Origin: Nectonema munidae
Lineage: Eukaryota; Nematomorpha; Nectonematoida; Nectonematidae
Direction: 5' to 3'
DNA: 64,000 nt
Assembly (NCBI GenBank): GCA_030549495.1
Contig: JAUIRK010000106.1
Coordinates: 1,383,001 to 1,447,000 of the forward strand
Under the pieces are notes generated by a model. The model had not been told where the DNA came from. It did not search any database and worked only from the letters and a program-made list of their open reading frames with translations. Of this stretch, positions 11,940-22,400 are shown one piece after another. A program made the position numbers and the translations under genes. Every line of letters begins with the position of its first letter. Within the stretch, counting starts at the first letter, position 1.

Positions 11940-13840
11940 TTAACAAGTTTTTTTTCAATTCAAAGTTGCTGCCTATTGCTGCCCATATTTTAGCAATACC
12001 ACATTAGAGGTGCTCGAAACATCAAAAAAACTTTAAATGCTTCTACTCCACAGGGAGCTTGTGTATCTGATTTACTATTTATAATACTAGTCTTGGAAGA
12101 AAATCATTGTTTTTACTAAAGTTACTCAGATGATCTCTTAATTGCCATTGAAGGACCTTGTTCGACTAAAAATCTAATTAAACTAAGTCTACTACTTGAA
12201 AAAGTTAAATCATTTGCATGTATTCTAGATCTAACTATTAATTTGCAAAAATGCACTCTTGTAAACTTTAGCAAAAACAACAAAAACAAAAAGAAATGTC
12301 CCGACCTCTATTTCACTAATGTTAACTTTTCTCCTTCCTTATCTATCAAATATTTGGGAGCCTTTTTCACCTCTAAACTCAATTGGAGCCTTCACTTTGA
12401 AACAATACACTCTAAATGTTTTCAAAAATTAAAACTATCAATGATTTCTCTTGGCCACCACTTTGTTTTCTTTAAAACCTTTCTCATGCGTATAATTCTA
12501 CCTTTCTTAACTTATGGAATTACATCCTGGGGAACTATCTTCAAATACAAGAAATACATGTATAAACTAGAGATCCTTTACTTTACTATCCTGAGAAAAG
12601 CACTCAAATGTGCCATTTCCACTCCCTAAACTATGATTATTTTATTTTCTTTTGTTCCTTACCCAAGATATATTGAAAAAATGATCCTATCAAAAAAACT
12701 CTCTTCTATTTCTAAAAATAGAAACTTTGCGTCTTTTGACCTTAATTACTCTCCTGATAAACACCCCTCAAACTTTGATTTTTTCCAAAAACTTGTTCTT
12801 AAATATTTTAATGCCGTATTCCCTCTAAATTTTAAATTAGCTAAACCTTTCAAAATTTACGATCCGCCACTAACGAATCTTAAGTTGAATATAACCATGG
12901 TACCGTCAAAATTCGCCGCTCTTAATTACTGTCAAAATATTGTAAATAACTCGGATGCAGTCTTTGTTTTTTCTGATGGCTCGTATGAAAAAAGCATCCC
13001 AACTACGGCATTTTCTTTTGCATTATATCTTCCAAATCAAAGTTCACGTGTTTATTCCCTGCAGTCAATATTGGTCAAATGTCATCCTCATACCACGCTG
13101 AATGTTTAGGTTTACTTGCTGCCTTTAAACACATTTACAAGTCTCCTTGATTCTCCCCTTCTTGATAATCAAAATCTTTAAAATCGAAATCTGTTGCCCT
13201 TAACACATTCTCACCATTTATCTCAACTTAAGCAATTTTTCTACATATGTATTTTGTGGTGTCCAAGCCACAAAGGTCTACATGGTAATGAACCCTTGCT
13301 AAACGCGCACTAAGCGCACCACTACATAGTATCCTGTTTCACTATCTTCTGTCAAAAAATTTCTCAACAAAAGAGTTTTAGACTTGTAAGTACTCAAATA
13401 AATATAAAATTAATTGTGTTAAAACATTGGAAAAAAATCTATCTAAATTAAAATTGCTAACTCTTCCTCCTTAACTTCTAAGATGGTTAACAGGTAAGTG
13501 CATATGCAAGAAATTTTTATAATGATAAAAAAATATACAAACTCACTCTGCCGTTTTGTTTGGAAAAAAATGGAAGATACTAACCACTTAATTTTTGAAT
13601 GCGAGAAAACTCAATATTTGACCGAAAACTTTATTAAAATTGTATGAAAGAACGCGGAGTTATCATTAAATCACTTAATGAAATTTTCATAAAACCTCAA
13701 CTTATTATATCAATGTTAATCAAAGATATTGAAAAACTGTTTAATTTTAACTTAAATCATCACTCCCCACTTGCAAAGTTTATACAAGGCAACTATTTTA
13801 AACATCTTTTTTCAATCAATTATTGAAGCTTTATGCCAGC
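11940..13840 (+). mobile_element. LINE copy 2 (YSDD-type RT plus RNase H), 5'-truncated
   Basis: Plus-strand non-LTR retrotransposon. RT begins near 11995 (ARNIKKTL, then STPQGACVSDLLF at about 12038), with catalytic YSDDLLIAIEG near 12120. The thumb region is 12243-12629 (IKYLGAFFTSKLNW, LPFLTYGITSWG). An RNase H domain starts at about 12955 (VFVFSDGSYEKS) in the frame 12633-13109. The C-terminal tail is 13644-13826. A frame break separates RT from RNase H and others follow. It shares the YSDD catalytic box and the A/C-rich coding strand with the LINE at 350-2757, so both probably belong to one family. The 5' half, including any endonuclease, is absent, and the truncation abuts the MULE remnant. 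Confidence 0.83.
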
Positions 13841-14054
13841 TTTCGAGTCCTCAGCGACTTACAAGGTGTGTAAATCAATCAACTTTTTAAATCATTGTTT
13901 TTTCCATTTTAAATTCTTTCTGTTCAAAACAACAATGGCTGATAGAAAATTTACTGTAGGAACTTTAAAATCAATGATATTCATATTTTGAATAATAATT
14001 GAATATAGAATTAAATTAATTTAGATTTTTTAATCTTACTATACGTTTTCATTA

Positions 14055-14062
14055 AAATTTTT
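14055..14062. repeat. Left target-site duplication of Merlin
   Basis: AAATTTTT, repeated exactly at 15201-15208. An 8-bp duplication fits the 8-9 bp known for Merlin elements. Confidence 0.85.
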
Positions 14063-15200
14063 GGTACTTTCCTGTTATCGCCCCACCACCCATCGCTCTT
14101 CTACCACGATAAATATTCTTGTATTGTTTTAACCTAACCTACATTAAACTTACTATATATCATTAATCAAAACCTTTTTCATAGAAAAAAAGCCCATAAA
14201 TGGAAAATTTAAAGAAATTGATTCGAAAACTTGACAACGAAGAAAAATGCATCACCTACTGCAAGAGCGTGGAATCGTGAAGTTGGAGCGGAAATGTGCA
14301 AATGGACACCGGATGAATCTTGTTTTTGGAGGAGGAAACAAGATCAAATGGCGCTGTGCCAAAAGGGAATGCAGAAAGGAGAAAGGAGTGCGAATGAATA
14401 ATTGGCTTGCTGGATCAAGGCTCCCTTACGAGGACACCATTCTTTTCATTTATTCATGGGCCTATGAGCTGACTTCAATAAAATATTGCGAAAGAGAACT
14501 TGGAATGAATAAAAACACAACGGTTGACTGGAGCAACTACATGAGGGAGGTATGTCTTTGGAAGCTTCTTAGAAAATCTGTTGTAATTGGAGGTCTGGGT
14601 ATGCATGTGGAGATCGATGAAGCACTGTTTGCCAAGAGGAAAAATCATGTTGGTCGAATTCTTCCACAACAATTGGTGTTCGGAGGAATTTGCATTGAAA
14701 CCAATGAAGTATTCATGGTGAATGTTCCAAATCGTTCAGCAGCTACATTATTGCCACTCATCAATCAATACATACGTCCCGGAACGACTATATTTTCCGA
14801 TGAGTGGCGTGCCTATCGTACAATTAATGATGAAGGTGTTAACGGGGTGCCAAATTACCGACATCAGACAGTAAATCACAGCCGCAATTTTGTGGATCCC
14901 AAAACCAGAGTCCATACTCAACATATTGAGCGTGTTTGGCGTTCTGCAAAGGTAAGAAACAAGAGGCAATGTGGAACTAATCGAGAGATGCTATCTGGAT
15001 ATTTAGCTGAGTTTCTTTGGCGTCATTCATCTTTGATTATATATGGTGATAATATGTTTGATGCGATTCTTTTTGATATGGTTGAATTTTATCCACCTAC
15101 AGATTAAAAGATTTTTCACTTGTTTTTTTTAATACATTTGTGTACTTTAATACATGTTTTATAACATTTTGGGGTGGTGGGGCGATAACAGGAAAGTACC
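14063..15200 (+). mobile_element. Merlin transposon, nearly intact
   Basis: 1138-bp element bounded by 29-bp perfect terminal inverted repeats (14063-14091 and 15172-15200, starting GGTACTTTCCTGTTATCG) and by an 8-bp duplication AAATTTTT on both sides. Merlin is the eukaryotic relative of the bacterial IS1016/IS1595 group. The single gene fills most of the element. Perfect ends and only one visible coding lesion make this one of the youngest insertions in the window. Confidence 0.96.
14200..15107 (+). CDS. Merlin transposase (IS1595-like DDE), one N-terminal frameshift
   Basis: An open frame of 286 codons runs from the ATG at 14247. It has an N-terminal zinc-binding motif (Cys17, His21, Cys37, Cys42) and the IS1595-type DDE core: Asp124 in EIDEALF, Asp185 in FSDEWRAY, Glu228 in HIERVW. 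A better start is the ATG at 14200, whose frame reads MENLKKLIRKLDNEEKC and matches the usual Merlin N-terminus. It then runs into a stop unless one base is restored near 14257, so a one-base deletion separates the first ~20 codons from the rest. Translation from 14247 would lack only that short N-terminal segment, and activity cannot be excluded. No introns. Confidence 0.9.
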
Positions 15201-15208
15201 AAATTTTT

Positions 15209-16573
15209 TATTCTTTTTTTCTAGAATTATTGTGGCCACTGCTGAAAACCCCTATTTCAAAATTTCATTTCATGTTTTGAATTCTTCCATTATGAATGTT
15301 TGAATCTTGGTTTTCGCTATTTTAAATCCAAAAATTCAATCTTGCTTCATTTGTTTGAAAACAAATAGTATACAATATTCTATCGATGATGCCTTCTCTC
15401 GCATCACTTGCCGTAAGCTATAAATCTATTTTAGACATTTATAAGATGTAATCATACGGCAGTTGTTATCTAACGGGTAATAACTGTTATGCTCAAGGTA
15501 AGAATGCTTTGATTGCCATGTGAAAAATGCCTTGTTATAACCAAATGTTAACAATCTCTAGTACTTTATATGGCTCTCTTTTAATAAAATATGCATTTAT
15601 CATTATATGAATTTTATTATTGAAATTTCACACAATGGGAACTGTCATTTTCTTGGGTGCCATAGTGCTCATCCAAACTTCTCAATTTTGTCTCACTTGT
15701 CTAGATTATAATTTATATAAAAATATTTTTTGCTATATGTATTTTTCAATTGGTATTTTCTTTATTTTTGGATTTCTTATTATTTTTTAATTTATATTTA
15801 TTTATTCTCTTCGCTCTAGCATGGATGATGAAACACATTCAAGAAGCGACCAATCTGATGAACACGTTACGAAAGTATCGAAAAATTTTGTCCCAAGAAT
15901 ATCACGAAACTGATTATTCTTCCTATCAGTGATGCATGATGACGATATTCTTCTTGCAACTTTTATTCCACGTGACAAAGCAAGCGTATGTAACTTATTG
16001 CCGAGCAGACTAATATTTACGCACTGCAATGTAAAGGAACAGTCTACGAGAGTTGAAAACTCACATACGAATTCTCGTGAAATTTGAATTAGTCAGCACA
16101 CCTAACTATCGTAATTTTTGGAAAAAGTCTCGATGTACTGTACTATCTTATTACAGACGCAATGAATAGAAACCGGTTTGAAGAAATAAAGCTCGCTTAT
16201 TTCCAGTGTGTGAAATTTAATACGTCATTATTTTTTTAAATTTTGTATCAAAAACGTATTAAACATTATTTTGCATTTAAATAAATCTTTTTTTATGAAA
16301 AACATTTTTTTCTGAAAAATTTCATTTAATTTGTATTACTTCCATTAAATATTAAATTACATCATATTGACAAGAAAGATAAGATATAAGAACAATAATT
16401 GCATAGAGTGAGAAAAATACTCTTATTGTTTGGTTTTTAAAATTTTGTGAAGATTTTATCTACAGCATTTTTGCTTTATAAAATCTATATAAAAATGTTT
16501 TTGTTTTAATAAAATTTTGATAGATGTTTTAACTACTTTTACAGGTCAAATCTAAAGACTTTTCAAAACTTAT
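15209..16573. other. AT-rich spacer, no gene supported
   Basis: Only short open frames occur (for example near 15750-15932 and 15821-15913), with no recognisable similarity. A stretch of mixed composition at 15390-15480 and 15820-16120 could be an old coding fragment but gives no motif. Confidence 0.4.
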
Positions 16574-17735
16574 ATGTTTGATATGCCAGGAACAGTTAAA
16601 AGTTGGAAATCAAAAATTTTAATAATTCCTAAAAAAAGATTTATTTTTGAAGATAAGTTTGATGCTGAATATGAGATAGATTACAAAAGCGTGAAATTTT
16701 TAACGTTTTCTAATGAGAAAGATATGTTGCATTTAAAAACAGATGGTAGTTGCTTTTTTAATGCGGTTTCACTCATTCTATTTGGAACACAATATTCTAA
16801 AGAATTGAGACTACTAACCTGTATTCAAATGTGTACAAACCGACTTTTGACGATTCTTTCCCATTTACCTTGGCTCCTAGTTTTGTAGAATCGTGTTTTG
16901 ATTGTGCGAAATTGAACGGTTTTTCATCAATTTATACATTTGTTGCTTTAGTTGATGTTTTATGCATATCGATTAAATCTATTTGCCCCCAAATAAGTAA
17001 CACACACAATTTAATTCCTATATATTTGAACAGAGTTTTCCATCCTACAATTTCAATTTCAAAAAGAATAATAAACATTTTATGGACAAGCACGAATGCT
17101 AATTTAGATTCTTTTTGGAAACCGAACCACTTTGTCCCTTTAATTGACGCTTTTTTTGCTTTAAATTCTTTCACTGAAAACTACCAGGCTAGATTGTTGT
17201 TTAAAGCTGTTATTTCACAAGATACGTGCTTAGATTCAGTACCTATAGGTAAAAAGTCTAAGGTTTATTTCAAAATTGACAATTCTAAAAATAATAATTC
17301 TTATTTAAAAGGTAAGAACTGTAAATATTTAGACGATTGTGGTATCTGGGACTTTAAAAAATCAACATCAGTTAAAACGTTTCATTTTTATCTCAAAATT
17401 TGTTGCAATTATCCTTCAAAGATAATTTATTTTCTCTTCAAAGAAAATTAGAAATAGTACGTGTTTAACCCCTTTGAAAGCTCAACCAAAAGATAATTAT
17501 ATTCTAATTTTACATAGATTTTATTCTACATTGAAGTCAGCTCACACTTACAAACGAAGAGTATCAAAGGTTTTAATAGTGCTAGTCATATTAATTTTGC
17601 AATATACGAATATATAGGAAATTTTCCTGATGATATAATCCCTAAAATTAAAACAACCTGATATTATTGAAAACCTTAAATCTTCGCTAGAATATGTTTC
17701 GTCTAGAGAAATTTATCTGAGAAAATGTTAGCCTT
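16574..17735 (+). pseudogene. OTU-like cysteine protease gene, broken, transposon-associated
   Basis: The first frame (16574-16888) contains an OTU-type nucleophile block (HLKTDGSCFFNAVSLILFGT, Asp57 and Cys60) followed by ELRLLTC. The second (16831-17451) holds the expected C-terminal His block (FWKPNHFVPLI, His100). Similarity-like coding continues in other frames to about 17735 (NFAIYEYIGNFPDDIIPK, then SSREIYLRK). OTU domains cleave ubiquitin or related chains; the Cys and His described are the catalytic pair. The gene has at least two breaks. It lies directly beside the ~147-bp repeat array that ends at a TTAA (21698), so it may be cargo of that element. Family assignment comes from motif reading, not from a search. 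Confidence 0.6.
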
Positions 17736-18226
17736 TTTATAACACATAAAAAGTCGCCATTGTGTTCAGCATACATGAAAACGGGTGTATATAAATAGAA
17801 AACTTTGTATAACCATTTAAACTAAGTTTCTTTTTTCAGTTGAGTTGTCATATATCAATCAATTTTTTGACAGGTTTGGTTGATTTTTTTAAAAATAAAC
17901 GTGACCATTGTGTTCGGCACACTTGAAAATGGGTATATATCAGAGTGGTCCATCAAAGCATGGTAAAAATTTTTTTTTAGATAATTTTGATTAGAACCCT
18001 GCATTTGGTTTTGACACTTAAAAGATTATTGAGGCAGAAATTTGAAAGAAAAATAAGATGTTTTAAAGGCTGCACAAGTCGGTCAAAGTTTCTTGGCAAT
18101 TACATAACTTTGCGTTTTTGGCACCTAGATGAATACCTGAGAAAAAAAGATAGATATAAGTAGCAGCCGTTTTTGAGTTATATATTTAATAAATAGGGCG
18201 AATACCAAGTTAAATTACTCTGATTT

Positions 18227-21218
18227 ATGTTAATAATTGTTTTTTTAGCTCAGGTATGTTTAGTTGGTCCTGTCAATTCAACTTTCCCACAGCAAGGGAG
18301 GCTGCCAACACTTCGTGAAACACTTGCTGTTTTCTTCCACTATCACACAGATGGCAAACAGAAACTTAAACAAAGTTCTCGAATGACAGTGTCACAGTTA
18401 ATACCATTCTGGCAAAAAGCTGATTTACCAACCGCTTTAAGCTATGATATAGAAAAACGCCTAATGAAAGTCCACAGACAATTCCAAGGGTTGAAGAAAG
18501 CAATTAAGCGCAAATCTAAGACACAACAAGCAAATGAACAGCAATTTATTGAAAAATTAAACCAATTATTTGACATTGCTCATCAAAGTGCTAATAAATT
18601 GATCAAGTTACAAGAAGACCGTCAATTTCTCAACCTCCAAAGACAAGGTCGCAGAAGACACATGACATGTGTAGATAAAGAATGGACAAAGAAAGAAGAA
18701 GCAATGATCAAGAGAAAAGAGTCCTTTAAAAGGCGTAGAGAGATGGCAAAAGAAGAGCAACGGGACCAGGCCCGTAGCTAGGACTTTTCAATTGGGAGGG
18801 CTGGAAAAATTGGGGGGGGGGGGGGGGGGGCTAAAAAGAAATCATTTTAGAGAAATCCTTTATTTCGTTCATTTGCTTTTTTCCAGTTAGAAAAGCCATT
18901 CAAAGTGAAAGCTGTGTCTCTTTGATTAATTTTGGCAAAAAGTCTACAGGGAAAGCAAAAAGAAGCGCCTTTCATGACTGAGTATTCAAGCCAAGAATAT
19001 AAATTGTACCAGTTTTTGTGAAATGAACGTGAATCCAAATTTTTTGGAAAATTTATAATTGGGTCAGGATCTACTGTCTTTATTCAAATCAGTGATACTA
19101 TTATCTTCAATATCATTTTCACAACATACTTCTTGATGTTCTTCTCGAAACATTTTGGCAGGAATTGAATCAACAATCAATTGTTGATTTAAACATAAAG
19201 CAGGAAGAAAACTGAGAAATTTTTTTTCAATTTTTGTTTAAATATAAAAATACTTTTAATATATGAAATTTAAAAAACCGCTTGTAGCCATTGCAAAACT
19301 TTGACAAAAAAAGATAGTTTTTTAATTAAAAAAGACGTGAATAAAAGGTAAATAATATTGGATAAAACCTTAAATACAGTCAGATGTCGCATTAGACAGG
19401 GTCATAAAATAAAGGTAAAAATCCTATGCTATGAAAACAAAGTTGAAGAAGAAATATATAAGGGGGGCTTTCTATCTTAGTTAGGGGGTTTAGCCCCCAT
19501 TTGCCCTCTCTGTCTACAGGTCTGAACGGGACTTTGAGGAAAGCCGCATTATTGCTGTGATTTCTTGCTCTGATTCAGAAACTACCAGCCAAGATTCAGA
19601 ACAAGATAGCACTACCAAGCCAATAAAACCTCCCAAAAAAAAGAACTGACATTTCTAAATCAAAGACATCTCTAATGTCCAGCAATGTGACAACTGCTTT
19701 GGACACCTCAAAAGTCACTGACCGCCAAGCTGTCTCCTTACTCGCAAATGCAGCACATTCTCTTGGTCACAGTGTTAAAGATATGACCTTGATTCGTAGT
19801 TCAATTCGTCGGGCAAGACTAACAAATAGGAAAAAAATGGCAAATGCCATAAAAGAAAGTTACAATGCAGATGGACCATTGACAGTTCATTGGGATGGAA
19901 AGTTGATTCCAGGTATTACTAGACGTGAGAAGGTCGACAGGTTACCAGTAATTATTACCGTTGCAGATACAGATATTCTTCTTGGCGTTCCAAAATTACA
20001 CAATGGAACAGGACAAACTCAATCAAATGCTGTGATCGCATGCATTGATGAATGGAAAGTATCGAACAAAGTGACCGGCATATGTTTTGACACAACAGCC
20101 AGCAACACTGGGCGTATCAATGGAGCCTGTATTCTGATTGAAAACGCACTAGGAAGAAATGTTTTACACTTTGCCTGCCGACATCACATCTTTGAAATAA
20201 TCTTAGAAAAGGTCTTTACTGCACTACAAATAACCCAAACATCATCTGGGCCGGATATTGCCCTATTCAAACGTTTCAAAGAAAAATTGTCCACGATTGA
20301 TACCCGTTATTACTCAACAGCTTCAGAGAGAAGTGAGATTGCTGAATTTAAGGAAGATACAATTCAGTTTGTAAGAGAACAACTTAGTCAACAGCAACCA
20401 CGGGATGACTACAGAGAATTTTTGGAGCTTACGGTCATTTTTCTTGGAGAGAATCCACCTCGGGGAGTTCATTTCCAAGCTCCTGGCGCTCTTCATAGAG
20501 CGAGATGGATGACAAAGGTAATTTACTGCTATAAAATGTGGATCTTTAGAAAGCAGTTTACCTTGAAAGCATCGGAAGAGAGCGGAATGCTGCAATTTCT
20601 ACTTTTTGTTGCAAGTCTCTACACGAAAGTCTGGTTTGAAGCGCCATCACCAGCCAAAGCTCCTCAAAATGATTTAACATTTCTCAAAAAGCTGTCAACG
20701 TATAGCAATTCAGTTGTCAAGAAAGCAGCTTTAAAATCTTTTGGCCGACATCTTTGGTACTTAAGTGAAGAAATGGTTGGCTTGGCATTCTTTGACTCGA
20801 GTGTGACAGAAGAGCAGAAAAGGCTGATGGCTCATAACATTATAGAAAAGAAGGATTCAGAGGTTCCACCAAGATGTTGTAACGCTCTCAATCAAGCAGA
20901 TTATGAGAGAAAGCAGAACAGCGATTTTGTCAACAAGAACACGGTGCGTTTCTTTGAAACTCTGGATTTGCCACAAACATTCCTAGAAATTCCTCCTGTA
21001 GAGTGGGCTGATAATGCAGACTTTCAGAAGGCTGCTAAAATTGTGCATTCCAGAAAAGTTGTCAACGATGTTGCTGAAAGGGCAATCAAGTTGATTCAAG
21101 ACTTCAACCGTAACCTAACGAAGAACAGCTCCAGTACTTACTGCAAGTTGTCAACGAGCATAGGCATCTGTTTTCTGATGCCAATAAAGTTACATTGGTT
21201 GTTGGACTTTCTAAGTAA
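18227..21218 (+). pseudogene. hAT-like transposase of element B, interrupted by a nested hAT
   Basis: Blocks in order: the N-terminal frame 18227-18766 (PTLRETLAVFFHYH, basic coiled region rich in K/R/E). Coding resumes in the same frame after the nested element at 19533 (FEESRIIAVISCSDSE), then shifts by one base at the A-run 19631-19638, and continues 19675-21125. In that last frame the candidate catalytic residues are Asp74 (HWDGK), Asp139 (CFDTTASNTG), a CRHH motif at 168-171, GALHRARWM, and Glu468 (NDVAERAIKLI). A one-base frameshift near 21125 separates it from the true C-terminus (QYLLQVVNEHRHLFSD, stop at 21216-21218). Three lesions in over 700 codons indicate a young copy. The start is uncertain; an acceptor-like TTTTTTTAG precedes residue 10. 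Confidence 0.87.
18767..19524 (-). mobile_element. Nested 758-bp hAT deletion derivative with TTF-type zinc finger
   Basis: Perfect 8-bp duplication AACGGGAC at 18759-18766 and 19525-19532. Ends are CAGGCCCGTAG (left) and, reverse-complemented, CAGACCTGTAG (right). The minus-strand frame 19038-18847 reads WYNLYSWLEYSVMKG, FCFPCRLF and GFSNWKKA, the TTF-type zinc finger found at the N-terminus of a distinct hAT group (ZMYM6/ZNF862-like relatives). The catalytic part is absent, so it was mobilised in trans. A run of 19 G residues lies at 18812-18830. Excision in silico leaves the host transposase frame open, confirming the insertion. Confidence 0.93.
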
Positions 21219-21701
21219 CATATTAATGTTTCAGTTAATTTTTTCATAAATAAAAACACAAATGATTACATATTTTTTCTTTTTAGCTCGTTTGTTATTC
21301 CATTAGGCCTTTTTCAAGTGTCATGTGCAACCTTTAAAAAATATTTTTTTTGCATGAAATTTGGACTTAAATAATTGGAACAGATATGGAATCGAATTCT
21401 GGGTTCTAATCTGAAGATTTAAAAAAAAAAATTTTTGGACCACTCTAGTATATATGTGTAAAAAATTTTGTATACAAACTAGGAGTTTTTTTTTTTAGTT
21501 GAGTTGTCAAATATCAATCAATTTTTCACAAGTTTGATTGATTTTTATAAAAAAATAAATGTGACGATCAGATTTGCAATCAATCATTTAGTACGTTCAC
21601 GCGAAAATTTTGTAAAAATTTGCAATCATCCAAGAAAACCCCAGGGGGGGGGGGGCTCCGTCACTGAGGAAATGAAAATAGGTAGTCACTAATAGGGTTA
21701 A

Positions 21702-22400
21702 TGCATGATGAGTATTCTGTTAGTAGACTGTAGAGGTATGTGTAGGAGTATGTAGTGAGCTGTTTGGTTTGGAATGTTAATGCATGGTTCATTTATTGAT
21801 ATTGTCATAAGTGTAAGATGTGAAGGTTGTCCCGATGAGTTTTTGAGTGATTTAGATTTATGTAAAATAGTTGGCATGAGTAGTTTAAAATTTGGCTGTG
21901 GAGACATGATTCAATTGTTAAAACGCTACAAAGTTTAGATGTTGCAAGGTGTAGTTTTCACAATTGACGTCAACTAAAACGGGGGGGGGGGGTATACAAA
22001 GTTGATATGTCGATTTTGTTAAGTGATGATATATCTAAAAGTTGACATGCGGGGGGGGGGGGGGTGAAATTTATCAAAAAAAAAAAAAGGTTGACATCAA
22101 TTGTGAACGACCCCTTGCTTAAATTTATGCAAGAAATATTGCTATTGTGGTTTAGTAGGGTACAGGATAATGTAGCCTGCCCAAGGTGACTGCAGTTTGA
22201 TAGAGATGAAGAGATATGGCTGTATTTTAAGCATTTTTTGACTTTGGATTTTAGTGTGATGACTATCCGGGTTACTTGGTTCTAAAATAATTTTATAGGA
22301 GTATACGCCGGTTTTCTTCAGTTATGCGGAATTTTCGAGCTATCTATAGCGTTAGATGTTGGTTTTGTTCTTCGATTAATTTTGTGATTTGGGTATAAAA
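21702..22400 (-). mobile_element. Probable LINE 5'-region fragment, interrupted by a MITE
   Basis: Minus-strand frames rich in short polar residues (21907-21698, and about 22400-22130 with a PWAGYIILYPT-like stretch) and an A/C-rich strand recall the endonuclease part of the LINEs at 350 and 11940. No catalytic motif can be shown, so the assignment is tentative. The TTAA element at locus 1 ends exactly at its edge. Confidence 0.35.
21945..22117. mobile_element. 173-bp MITE with G-runs
   Basis: Inverted ends: left TTCACAATTGACGTCAAC (21956-21973) pairs with right TTCACAATTGATGTCAAC (reverse complement), one mismatch in 18. The outer bases CAAGG...CCTTG also pair. The interior holds two G-runs (12 G at 21981-21992, 14 G at 22051-22064) and a poly-A tract. 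No target duplication was found and the superfamily is undetermined. Confidence 0.65.

Larger units (their letters stand above)
17941..21447 (+). mobile_element. hAT transposon B, complete ends, nearly intact gene
   Basis: 3507-bp element flanked by an 8-bp duplication GTATATAT (17933-17940 and 21448-21455). Ends are CAGAGTGGTCCA on the left and TAGAGTGGTCCA (reverse complement of the right end), an 11 of 12 match with the hAT pattern. It interrupts a ~147-bp repeat unit and itself contains a 758-bp hAT derivative at 18767-19524. Its transposase family matches that of element A at 5088-7965, although the terminal repeats differ. Confidence 0.95.
17757..21697 (-). repeat. Subterminal ~147-bp repeat array of a TTAA-ended element (locus 1), split by hAT B
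   Basis: One unit spans 17757-17903. A second is split into 17904-17940 and 21456-21563 by the hAT insertion; removing the insertion restores about 145 bp. Each unit contains TTGAGTTGTCA, a TATCAATCAATTTTT core and a TTGATTTTT A-rich tail. After the array, a terminal segment (21564-21697) with a 12-G run (21644-21655) ends in GACTACC...CCCTATTAG when read outward in reverse, directly followed by TTAA at 21698-21701. The same structure occurs in reverse orientation at 52061-52745. The TTAA plus CCC end is of the piggyBac type. Confidence 0.8.

Noticed and set aside
15750-16030. Overlapping short open frames near 15.8 kb, possibly an exon
   Set aside because: No conserved motif, no consistent splice sites and stops in all frames within 180 bases.
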